This document shows positions 17,643-27,433 of a stretch of DNA of 64,000 nt, one piece after another. The notes beneath the pieces are model-generated. The model was given only the letters and a program-made list of their open reading frames with translations, ran no database searches and was not told the DNA's origin. Each line of letters begins with the position of its first letter. The stretch's first letter is position 1. Source of the DNA: Bacillus sp. SD088 (GTDB lineage: Bacteria; Bacillota; Bacilli; Bacillales; Bacillaceae_C); assembly GCF_017355205.1 (NCBI RefSeq), contig NZ_JADIJK010000004.1, forward strand, positions 62,001 to 126,000, read 5' to 3'. A program made the translations under genes and the position numbers.

Positions 17643-18104
17643 TTACTTTATGAAGTCAAAAATTTTCATTACCATATAGGCAATACCGGCTCCAATCAGT
17701 GGTCCCACGGCTATCCCCTTAAAAACAGCCACAGCAAAAATTGTACCAATTACGAGTGCTGTCGTAATATGAGGATCTGTTGATAAAAGCTGAATACCAT
17801 ATTTGGCAATTATAGCGACGGCCATACCAGCGCCAAAGGCAATCCAAGCATACGGAGATTTTACAGCCTCTCCCAGCTCCTTGAAGCCGATTTGGCCACT
17901 GGCTATCGGAGCAAGAACGGCAATCGTAATAATGGTGACTCCCCAGTTAATGCCTTTCGTTTGTAAGACAGCAAAAATCTTTTCATCTGTCCCAATTAAC
18001 CTTAAAATAATGAGTACAGCTGCGGCAAGAATAAGTGAATTATTCTTAGCTATAAAGCCTATTACTAACAACATAATCATAAATATTAATGGATGACTGA
18101 ACAT
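17643..18104 (-). CDS. ytwI: YtwI, UPF0756/DUF441 membrane protein
   Basis: 153-residue hydrophobic protein with about four membrane segments (roughly 4-38, 50-70, 82-105, 112-148), Gly/Ala-rich helices and little soluble sequence. Family UPF0756 (DUF441) has no assigned function known to me. ATG 18104, divergent from ytvI with a 103-nt shared upstream region. Confidence 0.85.
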   Translation of the reverse strand: MFSHPLIFMIMLLVIGFIAKNNSLILAAAVLIILRLIGTDEKIFAVLQTKGINWGVTIITIAVLAPIASGQIGFKELGEAVKSPYAWIAFGAGMAVAIIAKYGIQLLSTDPHITTALVIGTIFAVAVFKGIAVGPLIGAGIAYMVMKIFDFIK

Positions 18105-18133
18105 ATATACCTTCCTTTATTGTTTATATTTAA

Positions 18134-18162
18134 TGTTTCAACTTATTGAATCATGTTATGAT
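18134..18162 (+). promoter_or_regulatory. Extended -10 promoter of ytvI
   Basis: TGT-TATGAT (18154-18162) is an extended -10; the -35 region (about 18134-18139) is poor. 46 nt before the ytvI start. Confidence 0.45.
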
Positions 18163-18207
18163 AGCTGAAAGAATCCTTTACTTGAAAATTAAAATATGAG
18201 GTGTCCA

Positions 18208-19335
18208 ATGAAACGTGAAAATGTTTTCAAACTCATTCGTTTTTTTATTGTCATTTTCATTGCCGTTACATCATTTGTTGCACTTTATTTTATCGCTAAG
18301 CTAACATACCCTTTTATTATTGCCATTATCATCGCCTTGATCATTAGTCCAGCGGTCTATTTTCTTGAAAAAAAAGGGAGATTCCCTCGAGCCCTCGCGG
18401 TAATCACTTCCTTGCTTCTATTAATTTCTATCTTTGCGGGGTTAATTACACTACTAATCGCTGAAATTGTGGATGGTGCTAATTATTTATCTACCGTAGT
18501 ACCAGAACATACACGAACATTAATTGAATATATTCAAAATTTGTTTGCTAGTCAAATTATTCCTTTTTACGAAAGATTGGCCAATACTTTCGATAATCTA
18601 GATAGCGGACAACAAGGAACCATTATGGACAGTATTAGTCAAACTGGGAGCAAAATCACAGAAACTGCCACAAATTTTTTACAAAACTTCTTTTTAAAAT
18701 TACCAGCTTTGGTCTCGTGGATTCCGAATGCTGCTACAGTCCTTGTTTTTTCTGTTCTCGCTACATTCTTCATTAGTAAAGATCAAGAAAAGCTATTAAA
18801 TTTGTCAAAAAAAGTCATTCCTAAAAAGATCAAATACAGTAGTAATAGAGTTTTGGCAGATTTAAGGAAAGCGTTGTTCGGATTTGTAAAAGCACAATGT
18901 ACCCTTATTTCAATTACTTTGGTTATTGTATTGGTAGGATTGCTGATTTTACGTGTTAAATACGCCATTACAATCGCTTTAATAGCAGGGATTTTTGATA
19001 TTTTGCCTTATCTCGGTACTGGGACCGTCTTTGTTCCTTGGATTATCTATGAAATTATTATGGGAAATTATGGATTGGCCTTAGGGCTGGGGATCCTATA
19101 TACCGTTGTCGTTGTACAGAGGCAATTAATGGAGCCAAAAATACTCTCGTCAAGTATCGGGATGAACCCCCTCGCTACCTTAATCGCCTTATTCGTTGGT
19201 TTTAAATTAATTGGATTCATTGGGCTCATACTCGGTCCGGTTATGTTAGTATTCCTTACAACTCTATATAAAGCTAATGTGTTTAAAGACATTTGGACTT
19301 ATATTAAATATGGAGCTGCTGACACAAGAGAATAA
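18208..19335 (+). CDS. ytvI: YtvI, AI-2E transporter family membrane protein
   Basis: 375-residue protein of the AI-2E/PerM family (PF01594). Membrane helices cluster at about 10-35, 40-60 and 65-95, followed by a soluble stretch (about 100-165), then further helices to 365 with the family's DILPYLGTG near residue 270. Some family members export autoinducer-2 or exchange Na+/H+; the substrate here is unknown. ATG 18208 has GAGGTG just upstream; the frame opens four codons earlier at 18196 without a site. One of the few plus-strand genes, convergent with fxsA through a shared terminator. Confidence 0.88.
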   Translation: MKRENVFKLIRFFIVIFIAVTSFVALYFIAKLTYPFIIAIIIALIISPAVYFLEKKGRFPRALAVITSLLLLISIFAGLITLLIAEIVDGANYLSTVVPEHTRTLIEYIQNLFASQIIPFYERLANTFDNLDSGQQGTIMDSISQTGSKITETATNFLQNFFLKLPALVSWIPNAATVLVFSVLATFFISKDQEKLLNLSKKVIPKKIKYSSNRVLADLRKALFGFVKAQCTLISITLVIVLVGLLILRVKYAITIALIAGIFDILPYLGTGTVFVPWIIYEIIMGNYGLALGLGILYTVVVVQRQLMEPKILSSSIGMNPLATLIALFVGFKLIGFIGLILGPVMLVFLTTLYKANVFKDIWTYIKYGAADTRE

Positions 19336-19392
19336 AGGTTAGAGGCAGGAACAAGCTCCAAATACTGGCCAACTTTATATCTTCTTATCATT

Positions 19393-19428
19393 TGAAAAAG
19401 AGCCTTATTTTATTAAGGCTCTTTTTCA
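19393..19428. terminator. Bidirectional terminator ytvI / fxsA
   Basis: Symmetric hairpin: GAAAAAGAGCCTTA pairs with TAAGGCTCTTTTTC around TTTTAT, giving T tracts on both strands between convergent genes. It overlaps the last codon of fxsA. Confidence 0.88.
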
Positions 19429-19812
19429 ACGATAAATATATAGCTGTTTGCGATTCACCCAGTTTTTGATCATTTTAATCATTGAAGGCCGAATAAACTT
19501 ACGTGTAAAAGGAATTAAAAGCAGCAGTCCCAAAAGATCTGTAATAAAACCAGGACAAATAAGAAGAATTCCTCCGATTAACACGCAAACACCATCTAAC
19601 ATGGCGATTCCTGGAGGCTGACGATTTTGAATTTGACTCTGTAGTTGATAAAGAACATTGACGCCTTGTTTCTTTGTTAAATATACACCCACCATGCCTG
19701 TAACGATGATTAACAGCACCGTGGGCATTATCCCCATCCATTTGCCTGCCAGCATAAATACACCAATTTCTAGTGCTGACAAGAAGATAAACAGAAGTAC
19801 CCATTGTCTCAT
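19426..19812 (-). CDS. fxsA: FxsA-family membrane protein (YtzA)
   Basis: 128-residue membrane protein of the FxsA family. In E. coli, FxsA overproduction relieves exclusion of phage T7 by the F plasmid; its role in Bacillus is unknown. Hydrophobic segments at about 4-20, 25-45 and 70-100, with the family motif PGFITDLLGLLLLIP near 85-100 and a basic C-terminus. ATG 19812 begins MRQWVLL like other FxsA proteins and gives the usual length; the frame extends 20 codons upstream. No strong ribosome site (GGGATGTGG), so the start is moderately certain. Confidence 0.87.
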   Translation of the reverse strand: MRQWVLLFIFLSALEIGVFMLAGKWMGIMPTVLLIIVTGMVGVYLTKKQGVNVLYQLQSQIQNRQPPGIAMLDGVCVLIGGILLICPGFITDLLGLLLLIPFTRKFIRPSMIKMIKNWVNRKQLYIYR

Positions 19813-19952
19813 CTTGTCCACATCCCAACGTTTTCTATATCTATTATCGTAACATATCCAAGTCTTTATCAACTAGGATGGAGCTTATTTTATAAGGAAA
19901 ATTCTGCCCTCTGCAAAAAAATCCGCAAACCAGGATTTTATAGTACATCAAG

Positions 19953-19991
19953 CAAAGAAAAAAGCCGGAAAAAAAACCGACTTTTTCTTTG
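19953..19991 (-). terminator. Terminator downstream of pyk
   Basis: Long hairpin: CAAAGAAAAAGTCGG pairs with CCGGCTTTTTTCTTTG (one bulge or mismatch) around T8, giving T tracts on the minus strand. It lies ~275 nt past the pyk stop, on the far side of repeat A1. Confidence 0.75.
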
Positions 19992-20000
19992 TTTATTAAA

Positions 20001-20263
20001 GTGTGTCTTCAAAAAGTCTGATAAAAAGGACCAAGTCGAGGCTACGCTGACGTCTTGTCAGCAACATCGATACTAGTACATCTTTTTGTATGTACGTCGA
20101 AAGTTCAAGGCAGCCCAGGCACGTGTTGTGCTGACTTCTACGTTGTCCACAGCACAGGCAGTGGGCAGTTTTAGTAGAAGATCTTTTCCTAATACATGAT
20201 ACCGGAAAAGCAAACCAACCAGAAATTCGATGTGTCATTTTTGTTGGGCTTTTCTGAACAAAC
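20001..20263. repeat. Family A interspersed repeat (copy A1, degenerate)
   Basis: Begins GTGTCTTCAAAAAGTCTG and ends GCTTTTCTGAAC, degenerate forms of the family A ends. It also contains GTACGTCGAAAGTTC, shared with copy A3. It fills the space between the pyk stop and the hairpin at 19953. An 80-codon minus-strand frame inside is not supported as a gene. Confidence 0.6.
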
Positions 20264-20265
20264 TT

Positions 20266-22026
20266 TTAAAGGACACTAGCATGTCCATTATAGATAACGC
20301 CTCTTGTTGCATCCACCGTAATTTCTTGACCATCTTTTAATAGCTTCGTTGCATTTTCTACTCCTACAATCACTGGAATTCCCAAGTTAAGCCCGACAAC
20401 GGCAGCATGACTTGTTAAGCCGCCTTCCTCTGTGATCAATGCAGAACATTGTTCTAGAGCCGGAACCATATCTCGATCTGTACCAATCGAAACCATTACA
20501 CTTCCTTGCGTCACTTTCTCTGTTGCCTCGTCCGCATTTCTTGCCACAAATGCTTTACCAAAAGCTGTTTTTCTACCGATCCCTTGGCCTTTAGCAAGTA
20601 CATCTCCTAAAACATGTAGCTTCATTAAGTTGGTTGCACCCGTTTCACCTACTGGAACTCCACCTGTAATAAGGATTAAGTCACCGTGTTTAACCAAACC
20701 GGAATTTAAGGTTTCTGTAACGGCACCTTCTAACATTTCATCCGTAGTCGTTACTTTTTGTCCCATTTGCGGATATACTCCCCACTGAAGCATCAATCTG
20801 CGAACAATCGTTTCCTCATGTGTAATCGCAATGATTGGAACCTTAGGGCGATACTTCGAAATCATCCGCGCAGTATGGCCACTTTCTGTCGGTGTCACAA
20901 TGGCACTCACATCCAAATTAATAGCTGTATGTGCCACCGATTGGCAAATGGCATCCGTCATATTCACTTCACTATTTTTGCTCAAATAATTAAGAATTTC
21001 TTTGTGATTCATTGCTTTTTCTGTTGATTCTGCAATATTGCTCATTGTTTGCACAGCTTCTACTGGGTAAGAACCAGCTGCCGTTTCTCCTGATAACATA
21101 ACTGCATCTGATCCATCTAAAATCGCATTGGCTACATCACTGGCTTCCGCTCTCGTTGGTCTTGGGTTACGTTGCATAGAATCAAGCATTTGAGTCGCAG
21201 TAATAACTGGCTTTCCAGCTTCATTACATTTACGGATTAACGATTTTTGCACGAGTGGAACAGCTTCAGTCGGAATTTCTACACCTAAATCCCCACGTGC
21301 AACCATTAGACCGTCAGATACTGCAAGAATTTCATCAATATTATCTACACCCTCTTGATTCTCAATCTTAGGGACAATATGGATATAGTCTCCACCATTT
21401 TCTTCTAACAATTGACGAATTTCAATAATATCAGAAGCTCTTCTTACGAAAGAGGCTGCGATAAAGTCAATTCCTTGTTCAATACCGAACAAAATATCTC
21501 TTGCGTCTTTCTCGGTAATCCCAGGCAAATTCACAGAGACACCAGGCACGTTTACACCTTTTTTATTTTTAAGTGTTCCGCTATTCATCACTTTTGTAAT
21601 TATTTCATCATTTTCTTTGTGAATCTCTATTACTTCTAAGCCAATTAAGCCATCATCCAACAAAATAGTAGACCCAATATGAACATCGTTTATTAATCCA
21701 GGATAAGATAATGAAAATACCTCCTCTGTTCCTAGGACTTCTTTCATTGAAACAGCGACTGTTGAACCTTGAATTAATTCAATCGCTCCATCTTTCATAT
21801 TATGAGTGCGAATTTCAGGACCCTTCGTATCTAATAAAATACCTACATTTTTGCCAGCCTTTTTAGCAGACTCACGAATATTCACAATTCGATTCAAATG
21901 TTCCTCATGATCACCATGGGAAAAATTTAAACGTGCTACATTCATACCAGCTTGAATTAAATCATATAAAGTATCCTTATTTTCACTTGCCGGTCCAATT
22001 GTACAAACTATTTTTGTCTTCTTCAT
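20266..22026 (-). CDS. pyk: Pyruvate kinase with C-terminal PEP-utiliser domain
   Basis: Transfers phosphate from PEP to ADP, last step of glycolysis. 586 residues (B. subtilis 585). The barrel carries [12 protein letters not shown], the B domain follows, and [11 protein letters not shown] and the active-site ATQMLDSM are intact. The last ~85 residues are the extra PEP-utilising-type domain found in Bacillus/Geobacillus enzymes, with the [21 protein letters not shown] motif retained. ATG 22026, 28 nt after pfkA, so pfkA-pyk form an operon. Confidence 0.98.
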   Translation of the reverse strand: MKKTKIVCTIGPASENKDTLYDLIQAGMNVARLNFSHGDHEEHLNRIVNIRESAKKAGKNVGILLDTKGPEIRTHNMKDGAIELIQGSTVAVSMKEVLGTEEVFSLSYPGLINDVHIGSTILLDDGLIGLEVIEIHKENDEIITKVMNSGTLKNKKGVNVPGVSVNLPGITEKDARDILFGIEQGIDFIAASFVRRASDIIEIRQLLEENGGDYIHIVPKIENQEGVDNIDEILAVSDGLMVARGDLGVEIPTEAVPLVQKSLIRKCNEAGKPVITATQMLDSMQRNPRPTRAEASDVANAILDGSDAVMLSGETAAGSYPVEAVQTMSNIAESTEKAMNHKEILNYLSKNSEVNMTDAICQSVAHTAINLDVSAIVTPTESGHTARMISKYRPKVPIIAITHEETIVRRLMLQWGVYPQMGQKVTTTDEMLEGAVTETLNSGLVKHGDLILITGGVPVGETGATNLMKLHVLGDVLAKGQGIGRKTAFGKAFVARNADEATEKVTQGSVMVSIGTDRDMVPALEQCSALITEEGGLTSHAAVVGLNLGIPVIVGVENATKLLKDGQEITVDATRGVIYNGHASVL

Positions 22027-22054
22027 CTTTCTTTCCTCCTAAAATATTGCCTAC

Positions 22055-23029
<975 letters not shown>

Positions 23030-23304
23030 TCATTACAATCATATGGTTATGTAAGACATCCATTCTCCCATCATTCAGTGCTTTTATTAAGGCTCACTTT
23101 TGTGTAACAACTAAATTCCAACACGTAGAGTTCTTCAAACTCGATCTCGTATTATTTTACCTTCAACATTAAAAATACCACTTTATTGTCGGATTCTCAA
23201 ATCTTTCAGCATTATAAATAGGAAAAACTGCCCCATTGTATACTGAGTCTTTTCTCCACATCTATATATAGTATCTGTATTTTCCCCACATACCATATAT
23301 AAAA

Positions 23305-23407
23305 CGAGAGACTTATCGAGGTGTTAGCGTCCGTTATCCTCCACTTAGACTTCTTTGAAGTCTCATTACCTTGAAGTAAGGGACTTACGGACGGGTTGCA
23401 CCGGGAT
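23305..23407. repeat. Family C inverted-repeat element (copy C1)
   Basis: Bounded by GAGACTTATCG and GGTTGCACCGGGAT. It contains an outer palindrome CGTCCGT (23328-23334)/ACGGACG (23387-23393) and a perfect inner hairpin AGACTTC-TTT-GAAGTCT (23347-23363). It is the reverse complement of the element at 54195-54294. No coding sequence. Confidence 0.82.
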
Positions 23408-23446
23408 AAAAATTCAGCATTTTACTGGAACAGTCTGTACTTTAAA

Positions 23447-24427
23447 TTATATTGGACTTTTTTCAAATTTTATTTCTTCTATGAACTTGCCCATTTGTCT
23501 AAATTTATTATAACGCGCTTTGACTCGTTCTTCTGAGCTAAGTGCGGTTAATTCCTTCAATGCTTGATATAAAATAGGATCAATAAATTGCGCTTGGCGT
23601 TCTACGTCTTTGTGTGCTCCACCTTTTACTTCCGGAATAACTTCATCAATAATATTAAAATTAAGTAAGTCGGATGCTGTTATTTTCATCGCTTCTGCTG
23701 CCTTTTGCGATAAAGAAGCATCTTTCCATAAAATACTTGCTGCTCCTTCTGGAGAAATAACGGAATATACGGAGTTTTCTAGCATAAAGATTCGATTTCC
23801 TACACCTAGGCCCAAAGCCCCGCCACTACCGCCTTCACCTGTTACAAGACAAATAATTGGCACCGTGATCCCTGCCATTTCAAATAAATTACGAGCAATC
23901 GCCTCACTTTGGCCTCTTTCTTCAGCAGCCTTTCCTGGATAAGCCCCTTTTGTGTCTACAAAACAAATAATCGGGCGACCAAATTTCTCTGCTTGTTTCA
24001 TTAGCCGTAAAGCCTTACGAAATCCTTCTGGATGGGGCATCCCGAAATTCCTGTATATGTTTTCCTTCGTATCCCGCCCACGTTGGTGGCCTATAACCGT
24101 CACAGGAAGTCCGTTGTATTTTGCAATTCCACCAACAATGGCTTTGTCATCTCCGAAAGCTCGATCACCATGTAATTCTATAAAATCAGTGAAAAGATAT
24201 TCAATATAGTCCAAGGTTGTCGGGCGATTCGAGTTCCGGGCAATTTGAACACGGTCCCATGGGGACAAATTTTCATAGACCTCATTTTCTAGCTTTTCCA
24301 AACGTTTTTCTAATTTATCAATTTCTTCCGTTAAATCTACATCTGAGTCTTTCGTAAACTCTCGCAGCTCCGCGATTTTTTTTCGAAGTTCCAAAACTGG
24401 TTTATCAAATCCAGTCTCCTTTACCAT
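23447..24427 (-). CDS. accA: Acetyl-CoA carboxylase carboxyltransferase subunit alpha
   Basis: With AccD transfers the carboxyl group from carboxybiotin to acetyl-CoA, giving malonyl-CoA for fatty acid synthesis. 326 residues (B. subtilis 325). Helical N-terminus, then the crotonase-like core with [30 protein letters not shown] and [15 protein letters not shown]. The start ATG overlaps the end of accD, the usual coupling that keeps the subunits equimolar. Confidence 0.98.
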   Translation of the reverse strand: MVKETGFDKPVLELRKKIAELREFTKDSDVDLTEEIDKLEKRLEKLENEVYENLSPWDRVQIARNSNRPTTLDYIEYLFTDFIELHGDRAFGDDKAIVGGIAKYNGLPVTVIGHQRGRDTKENIYRNFGMPHPEGFRKALRLMKQAEKFGRPIICFVDTKGAYPGKAAEERGQSEAIARNLFEMAGITVPIICLVTGEGGSGGALGLGVGNRIFMLENSVYSVISPEGAASILWKDASLSQKAAEAMKITASDLLNFNIIDEVIPEVKGGAHKDVERQAQFIDPILYQALKELTALSSEERVKARYNKFRQMGKFIEEIKFEKSPI

Positions 24428-25290
24428 ACTTGTTCACCTTCTTGCTGATGAATGTCTAATATCTTTATTAATTTTTCTTTTAAATCACGTCGATGAATGA
24501 CGCCATCCAACTGACCATGGTCTAATAGGAATTCCGCAGTTTGGAAATCATCAGGTAAATCTTCACGGATTGTTTGTTCAATAACTCGACGGCCTGCGAA
24601 GCCAATCAACGCACCTGGCTCTGCGAAATTAAAGTCACCTAATGAAGCAAAGCTAGCCGAGACTCCGCCAGTTGTTGGATGAGTCATAACTGATACAATT
24701 AACCCACCATGTTCACTAAACATTTTTAACGCAGAGCTGGTTTTTGCCATTTGCATGAGTGATAAGATCCCTTCTTGCATTCTTGCTCCACCTGAAGCTG
24801 TAAAAATTAAAAAAGGTACTTGCATTTCTCCTGCTTTTTCAATGGCTCTCGTAATTTTCTCTCCCACTACAGAGCCCATGCTCCCCATTCGGAAATGAGA
24901 ATCCATAACCGCGATCACAACCTGCTGGTCGTTCATTGTTCCCGTCCCGGTTAACACAGCTTCATCAAGATCTGTCTTCTTCATATCCTTCTCAACTTTT
25001 TCTACATACCCAGGAAATTCTAATGGATTTCCTGTTGTTATATGTTCCTTAAATTCTTGAAAGCTTCCTTCATCTAACAAACTTTCAACACGTTCATAGC
25101 TTGTCATTCGTAAATGATGATCACAATGTAAACATACTTTTAAATTTTTTCTTAAGTCTTTCGTATACATTATTTTTTTGCATTCCGGGCATTTTGTCAT
25201 AATGCCTTCAGGAACATCAGTTTTTGCAGTTTCTGATGGCACTGCCGCATATTTCCTTTTTTTCGGTTTAGAAAAAAAGTCCTTAAGCAA
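24421..25290 (-). CDS. accD: Acetyl-CoA carboxylase carboxyltransferase subunit beta
   Basis: Zinc-containing partner of AccA. The N-terminal C4 zinc ribbon is C34-x2-C37 and C53-x2-C56; the carboxyltransferase core has [12 protein letters not shown] and [16 protein letters not shown] 25290 is chosen: GGGGGAG sits 6 nt upstream, inside the longer frame, giving 289 residues (B. subtilis 290). Heads accD-accA. The upstream 500 nt (25291-25795) carry no gene; TTGACT near 25380 could be a -35, but its -10 is weak. Confidence 0.97.
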   Translation of the reverse strand: MLKDFFSKPKKRKYAAVPSETAKTDVPEGIMTKCPECKKIMYTKDLRKNLKVCLHCDHHLRMTSYERVESLLDEGSFQEFKEHITTGNPLEFPGYVEKVEKDMKKTDLDEAVLTGTGTMNDQQVVIAVMDSHFRMGSMGSVVGEKITRAIEKAGEMQVPFLIFTASGGARMQEGILSLMQMAKTSSALKMFSEHGGLIVSVMTHPTTGGVSASFASLGDFNFAEPGALIGFAGRRVIEQTIREDLPDDFQTAEFLLDHGQLDGVIHRRDLKEKLIKILDIHQQEGEQVW

Positions 25291-25679
25291 ATGGCTCTCC
25301 CCCAATCGGCTTTCACATTTTGCCAGATATAGTTTTTCATCATTTTTTAAAATTGGCTATGCGATTCTCTATTTTTTTCAGTCAATAATGTCTTTATACA
25401 TGTTTGATCGACCATTTTATCTGGTTGCTTTGTCTTAGTGGAACAACTATTCAGTACTTCCAAAACTCTAAATCACAACCGATGATTACAGCCTCAAACC
25501 TTGTGCCACTTCCACTGGCCCTGTTAGATAATATGATCACGCAAAGCTATAATACCTGACTTGTCCGATAAAGAGCGAACACTTTGTTATCGTTCATTTT
25601 TTAAGATCCACTTCGCACGATAGATCTTCTAATATGAACATTCCAGTAATTGAATGAGCAGATGATTTTTTAAATCAGA

Positions 25680-25698
25680 TAAAAAGGTGCCTTCACCT
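25680..25698 (-). terminator. Weak terminator-like hairpin after the malic enzyme gene
   Basis: AGGTG-AAGG-CACCT followed by TTTTTATC on the minus strand, ~100 nt past the stop. A second hairpin without T tract (CCCTAAGAG/CTCTTGGGG, about 25707-25733) lies closer to the gene. Beyond these and the accD ribosome site, I see nothing definite in 25291-25795. Confidence 0.4.
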
Positions 25699-25795
25699 CT
25701 ACGTGTTCAATTGACCCCAAGAGCTCTAGTACTCTTAGGGCTTCTCGCTATACACTTTCGCTTGCTCGTTCTCCATATTCATCCGTCTATTTCAC

Positions 25796-27031
25796 TCATT
25801 CTTTTCCAATTATAGCGAGCTGTTTTGTCTTTTCCCGCACGTCATCAGGATTGACTTTTATACGTGCAACGCCGGTTTCCATAGCTGCTTCTGCTACCGC
25901 AGCAGCAACATTTGGAGCAACACATGGATCAAAAGGATCAGGGATAATATAGTCTGTTGATCTTTTTTCATCCGAAATAAGATTAGCAATTGCTTGAACA
26001 GCCGCCTGTTTCATTTCTTCATTGATGTGTGTGGCTCTTACATCTAATGCGCCTCTAAAAATCCCAGGAAAAGCTAATACATTGTTCACTTGATTTGGAA
26101 AATCCGAACGACCCGTTCCGATCACCATCGCCCCCGCAGCTTTTGCTTCGGGTGGCATAATTTCAGGGTCAGGATTGGCCATGGCAAATATAATCGGATT
26201 TTCATTCATTGATTGGATCATCTCACTCGTTAAGGCACCCGCTACAGATACACCAATAAAAACATCTGTATTTTTTATAACATCAGCAAGTTTTCCATTT
26301 AGCTTATGAAGATTAGTATATTTCGCCACTTCCTCCTTGACCGCATTCATTCCTTCTTGGCGCCCTTCATAAATCGCTCCTTTTGAGTCACACATGATCA
26401 CATCACGCACACCATAACTCGAAAGCAGTTTTATAATGGCAATACCTGCTGCCCCTGCACCATTTAGAACCACTTTAATCGTATTCATTTTCCGATTCGT
26501 GAGCTTGAGAGCATTGACCAATCCAGCCACCGTGACAATAGCCGTACCGTGTTGGTCATCATGAAATACCGGAATACTCGTTTCCCTTTTCAGCCGATTT
26601 TCAATGGTAAAACATTCGGGTGCAGCAATGTCCTCTAAATTAATTCCGCCAAAATTTGGCTCTAGCAGCTTTACAGTTTGAATCATTTCCTCAACATCTG
26701 TTGTTTTTAAACAAATAGGAAAGGCGTCTACACCCGCAAAGCTTTTAAATAATACTGCCTTGCCTTCCATGACTGGTAAGGCTGCTTCTGGACCAATATT
26801 TCCAAGTCCAAGTACGGCTGTGCCATTTGTAACGACTCCAACCATATTCCCCTTCATTGTATAATCATATTGCATTTCCGGCTTCTCATAAATCACTTTA
26901 CAAGGCTCAGCAACACCAGGTGAATAAGCTAAGCTCAAATCCTTAGCATTTTTGACTTCAACCTTTGATTTAGATTCCAATTTTCCTTTGTGGAGTTTGT
27001 GCATATGCAATGCTTCTTCACGTAATGACAA
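25796..27031 (-). CDS. ytsJ: NAD(P)-dependent malic enzyme YtsJ
   Basis: Decarboxylates malate to pyruvate; B. subtilis YtsJ is the main NADP-linked malic enzyme. 411 codons including stop, 410 residues as in B. subtilis. Motifs: SLAYSPGVAEPC, TNGTAVLGLGNIGPEA, VFHDDQHGTAIV and GAGAAGIA for the cofactor. TTG 27031 (start of LSLREEAL) has AAGGAGC 8 nt upstream; nine more codons are open but unsupported. The ribosome site lies against a family A repeat end (27043-27058), and the promoter found is ~300 nt upstream beyond a full element. Confidence 0.96.
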   Translation of the reverse strand: MSLREEALHMHKLHKGKLESKSKVEVKNAKDLSLAYSPGVAEPCKVIYEKPEMQYDYTMKGNMVGVVTNGTAVLGLGNIGPEAALPVMEGKAVLFKSFAGVDAFPICLKTTDVEEMIQTVKLLEPNFGGINLEDIAAPECFTIENRLKRETSIPVFHDDQHGTAIVTVAGLVNALKLTNRKMNTIKVVLNGAGAAGIAIIKLLSSYGVRDVIMCDSKGAIYEGRQEGMNAVKEEVAKYTNLHKLNGKLADVIKNTDVFIGVSVAGALTSEMIQSMNENPIIFAMANPDPEIMPPEAKAAGAMVIGTGRSDFPNQVNNVLAFPGIFRGALDVRATHINEEMKQAAVQAIANLISDEKRSTDYIIPDPFDPCVAPNVAAAVAEAAMETGVARIKVNPDDVREKTKQLAIIGKE

Positions 27032-27042
27032 TAAGACTCGCT

Positions 27043-27058
27043 CCTTTTGAACACGCAC
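27043..27058. repeat. Solo family A end at the ytsJ start
   Basis: CTTTTGAACACGCAC is the right-hand end seen at 27271-27283, 35333-35343 and 59138-59153. Here it lies alone, seven bases before a complete copy. On the minus strand its inner edge reads into the AAAAGGAGC ribosome site of ytsJ. Confidence 0.65.
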
Positions 27059-27064
27059 TTTTTA

Positions 27065-27283
27065 GAGGATGTTCAAAAAGTCCGGTAAAAATGACACTGC
27101 GAGATTAATGATCTTCGACTAAGTACCGACACGTCCTGTGTCGACGTCGAAGTCACCACATCCTGTAGTAGTTCGTTGGCTTGCTTCTCCGCTGCCCATG
27201 TATATACACCCATACATTCCACTGCTCGAAGTCTTCGCCGCCTCGAACTTCTTGGTCCTTTTTATCCTCTTTTGAACACGCAT
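27065..27283. repeat. Family A interspersed repeat (copy A2)
   Basis: Left end AGGATGTTCAAAAAGTCCGG, right end TTTTGAACACGCA. Inside, on the plus strand, CTTCGAC (27113-27119) pairs with GTCGAAG (27146-27152) around CGACAC-GTCCT-GTGTCG (27127-27143), followed by ACATCCTGT (27158-27166). It occupies the ytsJ 5' leader. The rest of the gap (27284-27433) holds the ytsJ promoter. Confidence 0.82.
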
Positions 27284-27337
27284 TTTTATTGACATTTATC
27301 CATAATCGAAGTGTCTGGCCACAAAAGCTTCTCAACA

Positions 27338-27365
27338 AATATACCATATTTCTATTCTTTGAAAA
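27338..27365 (-). promoter_or_regulatory. Promoter of ytsJ
   Basis: Extended -10 TGG-TATATT (27343-27338) with TTTTCA 16 nt upstream (27365-27360). It lies between the dnaE stop and repeat A2, so the transcript would contain the whole repeat. Confidence 0.55.
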
Positions 27366-27433
27366 AGCTATTTCCGCACATGCTTGGATTCGACAAAAAG
27401 CTCCATCCGTTCCTTTTAGATTGGTAAGCGAGA

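Noticed and set aside
19996-20238. 80-codon minus-strand frame downstream of pyk
   Set aside because: It lies inside repeat A1 and has repeat-derived, Cys/Arg-rich composition.
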